A stretch of 64,000 nt of DNA from an uncultured Pseudomonadota bacterium (GTDB lineage Bacteria; Pseudomonadota; Alphaproteobacteria; RF32; CAG-239). A model generated the notes under the pieces. It searched no databases. It saw nothing but the letters and a program-made list of their open reading frames with translations, and was not told the DNA's origin. Each line of letters opens with the position of its first letter. The first letter of the stretch is position 1. A program made the position numbers and the translations under genes. Location: assembly GCA_902494875.1 (NCBI GenBank), contig CABUUO010000001.1:1-64000 (forward strand), in the 5' to 3' direction. Positions 8,987 through 17,938 of this stretch are shown in pieces.

Positions 8987-11248
8987 ATGAAAAATATTAG
9001 TGTATTTGCATTGGCATTCACCATGATGACATCTATGAATGCATATGCTGCGGATGTTTATGTGAGAGATATCAATGTTCAGGGATTGGAACGGGTGGAA
9101 ACAGAGACGGTTTTGTCTTATATCAATCTGCCGAAGGGCGAGAGCGTTTCTCAGGACCGTTTGGACGATTCATTAAAGCAACTGTATGCAACCGGGCTTT
9201 TTACCGACGTAGTTTTCAATGTGAAAAACAACGGGCTGTTGGAAATCAGAGTAGTTGAGAATCCTATTATCAACAAAAGGGTTTTCGACGGTAACGACAA
9301 AGTCAGCGACGAAATGCTTGAAAAGGAAGTCAGCCTGAAGTCGGGCGCCATTTATGATCGCGCCAAGGTTCAGGAGGACGTTCAGCGAATCCTTGAAATC
9401 TACAAGCGTACGGGGCGTTATGCTGCTTCGGTTGAGCCCAAAATCATCAAACGTGACCAAAACCGTGTCGATCTGGTTTATGAAATAGACGAAGGTCCGT
9501 TGGCCAGCATTACCAAAATCAATTTCATCGGCAATACGCACTATTCGGACGATGATCTGGCTAATGAGATTATGAGCAAGGAAAGCCGCTGGTATCGAAT
9601 TTTCTCAAGTTCGGAGAATTATGACGCCGAAAAGACCAATTATGACAAAGAGTTGCTGCGCCGTTTTTATATGAAGCGCGGTTATGCCGATTTCCGCGTC
9701 GTTTCAGCGGTGGCGGAACTGAGTCCCGACAAAAAATCGTTTGTGTTGAACTATGTTGTTGATGAGGGCAAACGCTATAAAGTCAGCGATATTACGGTTA
9801 ATTCCGAAATCGCAGATGTTGACGTTTCGCCGATGTATGAGCTGGTTGACTTTGAAAAAGGCGACTGGTTTAACGATACAAAGGTTGATGCCAGCGTCGA
9901 ATCCATAACCGAAGAACTTGGCAAGAAAGGTTTTGCTTTTGTTGATGTGGAACCGGATTTGAAGATGAATACGGCTACGGGCGAGATGAAGGTGGCTTTC
10001 AATATCAGGGAAGGCGACCGTATCTTTGTCAACCGCATTAACATTAAGGGCAATAACCGCACGCATGACGAGGTTATTCGCCGCGAGTTCAGAATCGACG
10101 AAGGCGACGCATTCAATGTTGCAAAAATCAAAGCGTCACGCAAAAATGTGGAAAACCTGAACTACTTCAGCAAGGTTGACATTCAGACCGTGCCGACGGA
10201 TGAAAACAAGGCGGATATTGATGTTAATGTCGAAGAAAAATCCACCGGTTACTTTAATGTAGGCGTGGGTTATTCTACGGTTAACGGTATGCTGCTCAGA
10301 ACCGGCGTAACCGAAAACAACTTCCGCGGCATGGGACAGCAGTTGGGCGTAGATCTCGGTATTTCGCAGCGTACTCAGGAATATAACCTGAGCTTTACCG
10401 AACCTTATTTCTTAAACCGCAATCTGAGTGCCGGCGTTGACCTGTTCCGCACCGAAGAGGATTATCAGGACGAAGGTTCTTACGATACCGACACGACCGG
10501 CGGCCGTCTGCGTCTGGGCTGGAAATATACCGATGATTTGTCCCAGTATGTACGTTATACATATCGCGAAGACAAAATCAGCAATGTCGACGATGACGCT
10601 TCCGAATATATTAAGAGAGAAGAAGGCAAGTCTACCGGCTCCATTATCGGACAGACCACGGTCTATGACAAACGCGACAGTGCCATCAATCCGAAAGAAG
10701 GGTATTATGTTTCTTTCGGCAATGATGTTGCCGGTGCCGGCGGGGATGAAAAGTTCCTGAAGTTTGATACCAAACTCTATAAATATTATACCATTGCCGA
10801 CTATTATACCTTTAAGTTCTTTGCCAATGCCGGATATATTACCGGTTATGACGATGATGACGTTCGTTTGTCCAATCGTTACAATCTGGGCGGTTCTACG
10901 TTGCGCGGTTTTGACACGGCCGGTATCGGTGCCCGCGACAAACGCACCGGCGATGCTTTGGGCGGTAACTGGATGATTTATTCCGGTGCCGAAGTTTCGT
11001 TCCCGATCGGATTGGACGAGCTGGGCGTAAGAGGCCGCACTTTCGTTGATATGGGTATGCTCGGCAAACCGGACGGAATTGATACGCGTGACGTTGATTA
11101 TTCTTCAACACCGCGTATTGCTGCCGGTTTCGGTTTCCAGTGGCTGTCTCCTATGGGACAGATTGACGTTGACCTGGCGTTCCCGATCGTTAAGGAAGAC
11201 TACGATGAAACGCAGGCTTTCCGTCTGAATTTCGGTACCAGATTGTAA
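8987..11248 (+). CDS. bamA: Outer membrane protein assembly factor BamA
   Basis: Omp85-family protein, 753 residues, which inserts beta-barrel proteins into the outer membrane. A signal peptide (about 1-21, ending MNAYA-AD) is followed by five POTRA domains (about 22-420, first one starting VRDINVQGLERVETETVLSY) and a C-terminal 16-strand barrel with the conserved GGSTLRGFD and the FTEPYFLNRNLS region. The final residues are FRLNFGTRL. The last residue is leucine rather than the usual phenylalanine or tryptophan. Length is normal. A hairpin flanked by a direct repeat lies between it and lpxD, and the first repeat copy overlaps the bamA stop codon. Confidence 0.96.
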   Translation: MKNISVFALAFTMMTSMNAYAADVYVRDINVQGLERVETETVLSYINLPKGESVSQDRLDDSLKQLYATGLFTDVVFNVKNNGLLEIRVVENPIINKRVFDGNDKVSDEMLEKEVSLKSGAIYDRAKVQEDVQRILEIYKRTGRYAASVEPKIIKRDQNRVDLVYEIDEGPLASITKINFIGNTHYSDDDLANEIMSKESRWYRIFSSSENYDAEKTNYDKELLRRFYMKRGYADFRVVSAVAELSPDKKSFVLNYVVDEGKRYKVSDITVNSEIADVDVSPMYELVDFEKGDWFNDTKVDASVESITEELGKKGFAFVDVEPDLKMNTATGEMKVAFNIREGDRIFVNRINIKGNNRTHDEVIRREFRIDEGDAFNVAKIKASRKNVENLNYFSKVDIQTVPTDENKADIDVNVEEKSTGYFNVGVGYSTVNGMLLRTGVTENNFRGMGQQLGVDLGISQRTQEYNLSFTEPYFLNRNLSAGVDLFRTEEDYQDEGSYDTDTTGGRLRLGWKYTDDLSQYVRYTYREDKISNVDDDASEYIKREEGKSTGSIIGQTTVYDKRDSAINPKEGYYVSFGNDVAGAGGDEKFLKFDTKLYKYYTIADYYTFKFFANAGYITGYDDDDVRLSNRYNLGGSTLRGFDTAGIGARDKRTGDALGGNWMIYSGAEVSFPIGLDELGVRGRTFVDMGMLGKPDGIDTRDVDYSSTPRIAAGFGFQWLSPMGQIDVDLAFPIVKEDYDETQAFRLNFGTRL

Positions 11249-11353
11249 AAGTCTTTTATATGGCGGAGCGGTTTTGTTCAGTTTCGAAAAATTTATTTAC
11301 TATTTTTTCTTACTTTCAAAACCGCTCTGTCTGCCTATCTAAAAGTCTTTTAT
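11246..11353. repeat. Hairpin bracketed by a 14-bp direct repeat
   Basis: TAAAAGTCTTTTAT occurs at 11246-11259 and again at 11340-11353. Between them lies an inverted repeat (11264-11276 with 11317-11329, 12 of 13 matching, core GAGCGGTTTTG) with a 40-base loop. The layout resembles a small palindromic insertion with a target duplication, but could also be a weak terminator. Confidence 0.55.
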
Positions 11354-11378
11354 TTTAGGAAGTAAGAAAGGAAAATTG

Positions 11379-12392
11379 ATGGTTGACACGACATTTTTCA
11401 AAAATACCGGACCTTTTACGCTGCTGCAGATTGCCGAAATATGCGGCGCAGAGTTGAGAGACAAAGCGCAGGGCGGTGTTTTGGTGAACGATATTGCGAC
11501 AATGGCAAAAGCCGGAAAAAATGAAATTTGTTTTTTCTATGATAAAAAAGCCAAGGCCAAGGCGGCTGAAATAAAATCTGCGGCCTGTGTTACCACACCT
11601 GAGATGGAGGCTTTGATTCCGGCCGGGGTCGCGGTTTTGGTGACGGAAAATCCCAAGCTGGCCTTTTTGAAACTCAATCAGCGGTTTTATTCGGAATATT
11701 CTCCGCGAGCCGAGGTTTCTTCTTCGGCCAGAATTGCGCCGTCCGCCAAAATCGGTCAGAATACGTATGTCGGCGAGCATGCGGTTATTGAAGAAAATGT
11801 CGAAATCGGCGAGAACTGTGTTATTGAACACGGAGCCGTTATCAGCCGCGGGTGTAAGATCGGCAACAATTGCCGTATCGGCGTCAATGCTCAGATTGCT
11901 TACTGTCTGATGGGCAATGACTGTTATGTTTACGGCGGAGCGAGGATTGGTCTGGACGGTTTCGGCTTTATGGTTATCAATGGCAAACATCAGCGAATTC
12001 CGCAGGTGGGGCGGGTTATTATCGGCAATGATGTCGAAATCGGAGCCAACTCCTGCGTTGACCGCGGCGCTTTGGACGACACGGTCATCGGCGACGGCTG
12101 CCGGATTGATAATCTGGTTCAAGTTGCACATAATGACAAGCTCGGACGCGGCTGCGTTATTGTTGCCCAGACCGGTATTGCCGGAAGCTGCACTTTCGGC
12201 GATTATGTGGTTTGCGGCGGTCAGAGCGGTTTTGCCGATCATCTGAATATCGGCAGCGGCGCGCAGATCGGCGCACAGTCCGGTTTAATGCGCGATGTTG
12301 AACCCGGCGCGATTGTTATGGGATATCCGGCGGTGCCGATTAAGGAGTTTATGAAGCAGGTTGCCATGGTGCAAAAACTGACCAAAAAGTAA
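11379..12392 (+). CDS. lpxD: UDP-3-O-acylglucosamine N-acyltransferase LpxD
   Basis: Third enzyme of lipid A synthesis; it N-acylates UDP-3-O-acyl-glucosamine using acyl-ACP. The N-terminal uridine-binding domain (about 1-100) precedes a left-handed beta-helix made of hexapeptide repeats (about 105-310, e.g. [20 protein letters not shown]). The catalytic histidine is expected in the QVAHNDKLG stretch. I chose the ATG at 11379 (337 residues), which has an AAGGAAA element ahead. A TTG three bases upstream is an alternative. It begins the lpxD-fabZ pair. Confidence 0.95.
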   Translation: MVDTTFFKNTGPFTLLQIAEICGAELRDKAQGGVLVNDIATMAKAGKNEICFFYDKKAKAKAAEIKSAACVTTPEMEALIPAGVAVLVTENPKLAFLKLNQRFYSEYSPRAEVSSSARIAPSAKIGQNTYVGEHAVIEENVEIGENCVIEHGAVISRGCKIGNNCRIGVNAQIAYCLMGNDCYVYGGARIGLDGFGFMVINGKHQRIPQVGRVIIGNDVEIGANSCVDRGALDDTVIGDGCRIDNLVQVAHNDKLGRGCVIVAQTGIAGSCTFGDYVVCGGQSGFADHLNIGSGAQIGAQSGLMRDVEPGAIVMGYPAVPIKEFMKQVAMVQKLTKK

Positions 12393-12421
12393 AAATATCG
12401 ATTTAATTTAAGAGGAAAAAA

Positions 12422-12871
12422 ATGTCTGAAAATAAAATTTATCATATTGAAGAAATCATGAAGATGCTGCCGCACCGCTATCCGTTTCTGCTGGTGGACA
12501 GACTGGTGGTCGAAGAACCGGGCGTCAAGGGCTACGGCATTAAGAACGTTACCATGAATGAAGAATTTTTCCAGGGGCATTTTCCCGGGAATCCGGTTAT
12601 GCCCGGCGTGTTGCAGATTGAGGCCATGGCTCAGACGGCCGGGGCGTTGGTTATTTCTTCTTTTGAAAATATGGAAGGAAACAAGAAAAGCGTTTATTTT
12701 ATGTCGATTGACGGTGTAAAATTCCGCAAAATGGTTAAACCCGGCGACCAGTTGATGATGCATGTCGAAAAGATAAAAGAACGCCGTAATGTTTTTGTCT
12801 TTAAGGGACAAAGCATGGTGGACGGCGCCGTTGTCAGCGAAGCCGAATTTACGGCCATGATTGCGGATTAA
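12422..12871 (+). CDS. fabZ: 3-hydroxyacyl-ACP dehydratase FabZ
   Basis: Hot-dog-fold dehydratase, 149 residues, of fatty acid elongation. It starts with IEEIMKMLPHRYPFLLVDR, the substrate-tunnel signature, and has the catalytic block FFQGHFPGNPVMPGVLQIEA with the active histidine and downstream glutamate. It follows lpxD by 29 bp, and the pair ends at a terminator. In most relatives lpxA comes next. Here a methyltransferase and an unknown gene (12966-14416) come between. Confidence 0.97.
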   Translation: MSENKIYHIEEIMKMLPHRYPFLLVDRLVVEEPGVKGYGIKNVTMNEEFFQGHFPGNPVMPGVLQIEAMAQTAGALVISSFENMEGNKKSVYFMSIDGVKFRKMVKPGDQLMMHVEKIKERRNVFVFKGQSMVDGAVVSEAEFTAMIAD

Positions 12872-12885
12872 TTTTTCTTTGGGTG

Positions 12886-12914
12886 AAAAGCTCCGTATCT
12901 GCGGGGCTTTTTTT
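12886..12914 (+). terminator. Rho-independent terminator after fabZ
   Basis: AAAGCTCCG / CGGGGCTTT stem (one G-T pair) with a 5-base loop and a long T run. Confidence 0.75.
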
Positions 12915-12965
12915 ATTGTCCAATCGGTATCCTGTTTATAACGGATCAAAACGGAGAGGTCTGAA

Positions 12966-13541
12966 ATGTTGGCAGATGTGTTGTTGGCTTTGTCGGCGCT
13001 GGTTTTGATGTTTGTCACTATCGGACTTGAGCTTTATTTTATTTATGCCATTGTGATTTCTAAAAACTGCAAATATCCGCCGGCGTTTCCGTCTTTTGGC
13101 AATATGAAAAAACTTTCTTTGGCTGAAGCGCGTGAAGTTTTGGCGGAAAGCGGCACTCCTTTGCGGGTGGTTGATCTGGGGTGCGGGACGGGAACCATGC
13201 TGTTGCCGCTGGCAAGAGAGTTTCCCGAGCATTTTTTTGTCGGTTATGATTGGGATCGTTTCGTTACGGCCATTATACGTTTCAGAAGCCGAAAAATGAA
13301 AAATGTTGAGATTATCCGCGATGATTTTATGAAAGCGGACATTGCCTCTTATGATTTGCTGCTTTGTTTTCTTGATACCAAGGCTGCGGAAGATCTGTCG
13401 GACGAGATGAAGGAAAAGCTTAAACCCGGTGCAGTGGTTGTTTCCAATGCTTTTGAATTAAAAGGCATGGTCCCGGAAAAAATTTTGGATGCAAAGTCTT
13501 ACGGTATGCCGCTGAAAGTCTATGTCTACAAAAACAAATAG
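12966..13541 (+). CDS. Membrane-anchored class I SAM-dependent methyltransferase
   Basis: A 191-residue protein with an N-terminal hydrophobic helix (about 3-33) followed by a small Rossmann methyltransferase domain. The SAM-binding motif I is VVDLGCGTGTMLLPLA at about 73-88, the next acidic motif is FVGYDWD, and motif IV-like YDLLLCFLDT follows. The substrate cannot be told. A short methyltransferase with an N-terminal helix is often linked to lipids or membrane quinones, but no partner here supports a choice. The ATG at 12966 has a GAGAGG ribosome binding site. It sits alone between terminators, inserted between fabZ and lpxA. Confidence 0.8.
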   Translation: MLADVLLALSALVLMFVTIGLELYFIYAIVISKNCKYPPAFPSFGNMKKLSLAEAREVLAESGTPLRVVDLGCGTGTMLLPLAREFPEHFFVGYDWDRFVTAIIRFRSRKMKNVEIIRDDFMKADIASYDLLLCFLDTKAAEDLSDEMKEKLKPGAVVVSNAFELKGMVPEKILDAKSYGMPLKVYVYKNK

Positions 13542-13550
13542 ACAAAAAAC

Positions 13551-13578
13551 TTGATTTTGTGTCGGATAAGCGGTATAG
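13551..13578 (+). promoter_or_regulatory. Probable promoter
   Basis: TTGATT, 16-bp spacer, TATAGT (13573-13578). It would give a leader of about 28 bases to the ATG at 13613 and argues against the upstream GTG as the start of the next gene. Confidence 0.5.
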
Positions 13579-13612
13579 TTTCTGTCGAGAAATTATAATT
13601 AATCTTAAGAAT

Positions 13613-14416
13613 ATGGAAAAGAGAAATGAGCTTGGAACCGTCAGAACGGCAGAAGAGCTGATACGAATGACGAGCCTGAACGGCAGCGGCGAAATTATTG
13701 TTGAAGGCGTAATTGATATGGCCGATACCCCGGTCTTTTTGTCCGAGGGACAGGTCTTGCGCGGAAAAGACGAGAAATGCGGCCTATCTTTTAATTTTTC
13801 CGACGGCGATGTTTGGCCATTGACTTTGAGCCGTATGTGCAGGTTGGAAAATATTGTCATAGAGGTTAAGGAAGAAGCCGTGTTCGGCGAGAACTGTCTT
13901 GGCGCCGTTTTGGTTGACGGGCAGCTGGTACGTTTGAAAAATGTTTTTATCCGAGTGATTTCCGAATTTGAAAATCAGGTGTTTTCCGCACTTTATCTGT
14001 GTCATCGTGTCGAGGCCGAGGGATATTTGCTGATTGACGTCAACGGAAAGTCCGCAGCAGCCTTGGGAGGAAATGATACCGCGCCGGCAATCCTTCGAAT
14101 GTGTCCCGGGAGCAGTTTGAAAATGTGGATTTATCAAAGCCGCAGCCCGGTGGTTTTCCGGTGCGTGCTGGAACTGGACAATGCCGAGATGGAATATTCC
14201 AATTATTCGGAAGATTTTCCGCGGGAAGATTTTGGCGGAGGATATGTCTTTTTCATCGGCCAATGCCGGAGAGGCGGCACTCGCGCCGATAAAATGGTTT
14301 TGACCAAAGAACTCGGTTATAACAGCCGTTATCGGGCTGAAATATTCAATCCTGCGGTTGAAAAAGATGTGTCTCAATCTCGTCCCTGGTGGAAAGTTCT
14401 GCTGGGGGTAAAGTAA
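13613..14416 (+). CDS. Unknown protein, possible beta-rich fold
   Basis: I do not recognise this 267-residue protein. It has no signal peptide or membrane segment. Alternating hydrophobic residues and short turns through the middle (SGEIIVEGVIDMADTPVFLS, then RLENIVIEV and RLKNVFIRV) suggest stacked beta strands, as in parallel beta-helix proteins. It is acidic and carries several cysteines (positions scattered), with no catalytic pattern I can name. The start was placed at the ATG at 13613 because a promoter-like sequence lies just upstream. A GTG at 13559 would add 18 residues. A perfect terminator follows. It is an accessory gene inserted in the lipid A cluster. Confidence 0.65.
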   Translation: MEKRNELGTVRTAEELIRMTSLNGSGEIIVEGVIDMADTPVFLSEGQVLRGKDEKCGLSFNFSDGDVWPLTLSRMCRLENIVIEVKEEAVFGENCLGAVLVDGQLVRLKNVFIRVISEFENQVFSALYLCHRVEAEGYLLIDVNGKSAAALGGNDTAPAILRMCPGSSLKMWIYQSRSPVVFRCVLELDNAEMEYSNYSEDFPREDFGGGYVFFIGQCRRGGTRADKMVLTKELGYNSRYRAEIFNPAVEKDVSQSRPWWKVLLGVK

Positions 14417-14431
14417 AAAAAGCGATTTTTC

Positions 14432-14457
14432 AGGAACCGGAAACGGTTCCTTTTTTT
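14432..14457 (+). terminator. Rho-independent terminator
   Basis: Perfect 8-bp stem AGGAACCG / CGGTTCCT with a GAAA tetraloop and seven T residues. Confidence 0.9.
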
Positions 14458-14499
14458 GTGTCCATAAGGTAACAATCTGTAAGTTTTTTTGTTTTTACA

Positions 14500-14527
14500 T
14501 TGCAAAGTATGAAAGATATTTTATACT
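14500..14527 (+). promoter_or_regulatory. Probable promoter for lpxA-lpxI-lpxB
   Basis: TTGCAA, 16-bp spacer, TATACT. It follows the terminator at 14432-14457 and precedes lpxA by 34 bp, so the lpxA group appears to have its own promoter, separate from lpxD-fabZ. Confidence 0.55.
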
Positions 14528-14561
14528 CTATGCAAAACAACTTATCAGAAAGGAATTTCTT

Positions 14562-15359
14562 ATGACTAACATTCATCCGACTGCCGTCGTCGAAGACGGC
14601 GCCCAGATTGCCGCAAGCGCAAAAATCGGTCCTTTGTGCTGGATTAGTTCCCGAGCCAAGATAGGAGAAAACGTTCAGCTTTTGGGACGGGTTACGATTA
14701 TGGGCGACACCACGGTCGGAGAAGGTACGATTGTTTTTCCGGGAGCCGTTCTCGGAGCCGGTCCGCAGGACCACGGCAATGAATTTCAGCCGGAAGCAAA
14801 GCTGATTATCGGCAAACGCAATATTATCCGCGAAAACGTGACAATGCACGCCGGCACGCCCAAAGAGCATTTTACGACGACGGTTGGTGACGACGGTATG
14901 TTTATGATAAATTCTCACATTGCGCATGACTGCGTGGTCGGCAATAATGTGATTATGACCAATAACGCGGTGATCGGCGGTCATGTCCGCCTCGGCGACG
15001 GCGTTATCCTGGGCGGCAACTGCGCCGTTCACCAGTTCTGCCGCATCGGCCGCAAGGCTATGATCGGCGGTTTGTCCGGCGTGGATCGCGACGTTATTCC
15101 GTTCGGTATCGTTACCGGCGACCGGGGCAAGCTGCGCGGTTTGAATGTCGTCGGTCTGAAACGCAGCGGTTTTGACGAGCATACGGTCAAATCCATTTCA
15201 CGCGCATATATGTTCATTTTCAAAGGTAAAGAGGGTACTTTTGAAGAGCGTCTGCTTGAGGCCGCAGTTAAATTCAAAGACAACGAAATGGTTATGGAGC
15301 AGGTTAAGTTTATCGGCGAAGCGCTGGAAGGCCGTCGCAAAATTATGACGGCAGAATAG
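14562..15359 (+). CDS. lpxA: UDP-N-acetylglucosamine acyltransferase LpxA
   Basis: First enzyme of lipid A synthesis, 265 residues, transferring 3-hydroxyacyl from ACP to UDP-GlcNAc. The N-terminal left-handed beta-helix starts IHPTAVVEDGAQIAASAKIG. The catalytic histidine lies in RENVTMHAGTP, and the following IAHDCVVGNNV and GGNCAVHQFCRIG stretches are typical. A C-terminal helical part (about 190-265) completes the trimer-forming protein. An AGAAAGGA ribosome binding site precedes the ATG. Confidence 0.96.
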   Translation: MTNIHPTAVVEDGAQIAASAKIGPLCWISSRAKIGENVQLLGRVTIMGDTTVGEGTIVFPGAVLGAGPQDHGNEFQPEAKLIIGKRNIIRENVTMHAGTPKEHFTTTVGDDGMFMINSHIAHDCVVGNNVIMTNNAVIGGHVRLGDGVILGGNCAVHQFCRIGRKAMIGGLSGVDRDVIPFGIVTGDRGKLRGLNVVGLKRSGFDEHTVKSISRAYMFIFKGKEGTFEERLLEAAVKFKDNEMVMEQVKFIGEALEGRRKIMTAE

Positions 15360-15385
15360 ACTGCGGTCTGATGAAAATTTGGCGG

Positions 15386-15429
15386 AAGCCGGCTTTAACG
15401 TTTGTCTGAACCGTTGTTGGCCGGCTTTT
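15386..15429 (+). terminator. Stem-loop between lpxA and lpxI
   Basis: AAGCCGGC (15386-15393) pairs with GCCGGCTT (15420-15427), followed by a T-rich run. The 26-base loop is long. It may cause partial termination or stabilise the lpxA message, because lpxI follows in the same direction with no clear new promoter. Confidence 0.5.
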
Positions 15430-15476
15430 GTCTTTTTAGTTTACGTTCTTTGAAATTGGTTTGATTAAGGATTATG

Positions 15477-16325
15477 ATGATTGAGCGCAAATTGGGCATT
15501 ATTGCCGGGGGTGGAACAATCCCGCAGCTTTTGATTAACCGCTGTCTTGAAACCGGGCGCGATTTTTTTGTGTTGGCCATAGAGGGCAACGCGTGTCCTG
15601 ACTATTTTACGGAAAAGGTTCCGCATCAATGGATTCGTATCGGTCAGGCCGGAACGGGGTTTAAGCGTTTTGCCGAAGAGAAAGTGCAGGACGTGGTTAT
15701 GATCGGGACTATTAAACGACCGTCTTTTAAAGAATTGGTTCCCGATTTGCGTACGGCGGCGTTTTTTGCCAAAATCGGCGCCAAAGCGCTGGGCGACGAC
15801 GGGATTTTGCGGGCGCTGGTCAATGAGCTGGAAAGCGAAGGAATGAACGTGCGCGGCATTCACGAGGTTATGCCCGAACTGTTGATTAAGGAAGGCGTAC
15901 TGGGAAAACACAAGCCGGACAAAAAAGCGATAACAGACATCAGACGCGGCGTGGAGGTCGCGTTGGAGCTCGGACGCCTCGACGTCGGTCAGGCTGTCGT
16001 GGTTCAGCAGGGACTGGTTTTGGGCGTTGAAGGTATTGAGGGAACCGACCGGCTGCTTCTGCGCTGCGGCGAGTATAAACGCAAAGGCGAGGGCGGTGTT
16101 CTGGTTAAGCTGAGAAAGCCTCAGCAGGATATGCGCATCGATTTGCCGACGGTCGGCCTGCGGACCGTTCAGAATGCGGCCGCTTCCGGTTTGCGGGGCA
16201 TTGCGGTTCATGCCGGCAACGGTTTAATTGTCGATCAGGCCGAAGTGATTGAGCTGGCAAATAAGGAAGGATTGTTCATTATCGGCATTAATCCGGCTGA
16301 TTATCTTGAAAACGGACAGGAGTAA
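15477..16325 (+). CDS. lpxI: UDP-2,3-diacylglucosamine pyrophosphatase LpxI
   Basis: LpxI hydrolyses UDP-2,3-diacylglucosamine to lipid X and UMP, replacing LpxH in Alphaproteobacteria. The protein (282 residues from the second of two adjacent ATGs) begins IERKLGIIAGGGTIPQLLI, the family's N-terminal mark. The C-terminal catalytic domain contains VVQQGLVLGVEGIEGTDRLL and the LRKPQQDMRIDLPTVG stretch with the acidic residues used for metal binding. The second ATG (15477) is better spaced from the AAGGA element than the first (15474). lpxB follows after 4 bp. Confidence 0.94.
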   Translation: MIERKLGIIAGGGTIPQLLINRCLETGRDFFVLAIEGNACPDYFTEKVPHQWIRIGQAGTGFKRFAEEKVQDVVMIGTIKRPSFKELVPDLRTAAFFAKIGAKALGDDGILRALVNELESEGMNVRGIHEVMPELLIKEGVLGKHKPDKKAITDIRRGVEVALELGRLDVGQAVVVQQGLVLGVEGIEGTDRLLLRCGEYKRKGEGGVLVKLRKPQQDMRIDLPTVGLRTVQNAAASGLRGIAVHAGNGLIVDQAEVIELANKEGLFIIGINPADYLENGQE

Positions 16326-16329
16326 AGCG

Positions 16330-17517
16330 ATGAAAATTTATCTGATTGCCGGAGAACCGTCCGGAGATTTGCTGGGTTCCCGTTTTATGCGGGCAATGCG
16401 GAAAAAAATTGGGGCCGAGGCTGAGTTTTTCGGTATCGGCGGCGATACAATGGAAGCCGAAGGGCTGAAGTCTTTGTTTGATATTTCGGATCTGGCAGTT
16501 ATGGGGCTGACGGAAGTGATCCCGAGTATTCCCCGGGTTTTGCGGCGTATCAGGGAAACGGTGGCCGATATTGTGAGGGTGCAGCCCGACGTGGTGGTCA
16601 CGATTGACAGCTGGAGTTTTTCTTCCCGCGTTCATAAAGCTCTGCGCAAACTTAAAACCGGTATTCCGCAGGTACATTATGTGGCGCCGCAGGTTTGGGC
16701 CTGGAAGAAAAAACGCGCGCGTACGATGTATAAATACGTTGATACGCTGATGACGCTGTTCCCTTATGAACCTAAATATTTTACGCCTTATAAACTGGAT
16801 ACGCGCTTTGTGGGGCATCCGGTCATCGAAAGCGAAGTGATTACGACCAACGGGGACGATTTTCGCCGGAAATATAATATTGCGCAGGATAAAAAGATTA
16901 TTACGGTTTTGCCCGGATCCCGCAAAAACGAAGTCGCTAAGCTGTTGCCGGTTTTTTTGGAGGCGGCAAAGGAGTTGAAGGCGGTTGATGAAAACCTGTT
17001 TTTTGTGATTCCGACAGTGCGAACCGTGGCTGAGAACGTTAAAAAACAGGTGCAACAGTCAGGGCTGCCGATTTTGGTGGTGGAAACCCAGGCCGATCGT
17101 TACGGCGCATTCAGGTCCTCTTCGGCGGCAATCGCGGCTTCGGGAACGGTTGCGCTGGAGCTGGCAATCTGTGATATTCCGCATATCATTGCCTATAAGG
17201 TATCTCCGTTTTCGGCTATGCTGGCTCGCAAGTTTCTGCATATTGAATTTGTGAATCTTTCAAATATTTTGCTCGGGCGCGAAATTATTCCCGAGCTGTT
17301 GCAGGAACGCTGTGTTCCGGGAAATATCCGCAGTTATATTACTGAGCTTCTGCGGCATGGGGATTTGTATGAAAAACAGATGGGAGGATTTGCCAAGGTG
17401 CGCGAGATTCTGGGACAGGGCGTGCAAACGCCGAGTCAGAACGCCTGTGACGTGATTTTAGAACTTGCGGCCCGAAAAAATAAAGAAACGGCTTGTCAAA
17501 ATAAAAAAATGAGATAG
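16330..17517 (+). CDS. lpxB: Lipid-A-disaccharide synthase LpxB
   Basis: GT19 glycosyltransferase, 395 residues, that condenses lipid X with UDP-diacylglucosamine to form the lipid A disaccharide. It begins MKIYLIAGEPSGDLLGSRFM, then FGIGGDTMEAEGL and the VHYVAPQVWAWKKKRA block conserved in LpxB. The donor-binding part has TVLPGSRKNEVAKLLP and, near the C-terminus, LELAICDIPHIIAYK. The correct ATG at 16330 lies 4 bp after lpxI. A longer reading from 16249 overlaps lpxI and is not needed. Last gene of the lipid A group. Confidence 0.96.
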   Translation: MKIYLIAGEPSGDLLGSRFMRAMRKKIGAEAEFFGIGGDTMEAEGLKSLFDISDLAVMGLTEVIPSIPRVLRRIRETVADIVRVQPDVVVTIDSWSFSSRVHKALRKLKTGIPQVHYVAPQVWAWKKKRARTMYKYVDTLMTLFPYEPKYFTPYKLDTRFVGHPVIESEVITTNGDDFRRKYNIAQDKKIITVLPGSRKNEVAKLLPVFLEAAKELKAVDENLFFVIPTVRTVAENVKKQVQQSGLPILVVETQADRYGAFRSSSAAIAASGTVALELAICDIPHIIAYKVSPFSAMLARKFLHIEFVNLSNILLGREIIPELLQERCVPGNIRSYITELLRHGDLYEKQMGGFAKVREILGQGVQTPSQNACDVILELAARKNKETACQNKKMR

Positions 17518-17523
17518 TATAAT
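17493..17523 (+). promoter_or_regulatory. Possible promoter at the end of lpxB
   Basis: TTGTCA (17493-17498) with TATAAT (17518-17523), spacer 19, or TAGTAT (17515-17520), spacer 16. It would drive the small gene at 17610 with a leader of about 80 bases. Confidence 0.4.
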
Positions 17524-17609
17524 CCATATTTTTTATTTTTATGGCGACTAAATGTTTTTTTATATATATCGGGGCTGTGCCCTTTTATTAACTTCTAAAT
17601 TATTTTTTT

Positions 17610-17909
17610 ATGGACAGAATCATCTTTGCCAGTCCGTTGACGTTAGGTTTTATTGCGGATTGCTGTTCGGCCAAAGTTGCCAGACAGTTTCGGGATTTTA
17701 AGGTAAAATCATTGAATTCCATTCCCCAAGCGGAAAGTTCCGATCTTTGCGTGGTGGAGAATGAAAAAGATATGGAGAAGGTTTTGTTGAGCAAAGCGCT
17801 GGCGTGTATTGTGCCGTCGCGTTTGAAGATGAAACTTCCGAACGATATCATTCCGTTGGTTACGGATGATTTCAGAAACGTTGACTGTATCAAGGGTTTC
17901 TTGGTGTAG
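17610..17909 (+). CDS. Small unknown protein
   Basis: A 99-residue protein beginning MDRIIFASPLTLGFIADC. It has four cysteines spread along the chain and no membrane segment. I do not recognise a family. Support for a real gene comes from the promoter-like sequence upstream and the strong terminator 30 bp downstream. A 120-residue reading frame exists on the other strand over the same span, but it runs through the terminator and looks like a by-product. The ribosome binding site is weak. The small size and isolated setting leave its status uncertain. Confidence 0.5.
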   Translation: MDRIIFASPLTLGFIADCCSAKVARQFRDFKVKSLNSIPQAESSDLCVVENEKDMEKVLLSKALACIVPSRLKMKLPNDIIPLVTDDFRNVDCIKGFLV

Positions 17910-17938
17910 TATACAACTTCTTTAGTCATTTTTTTGAG

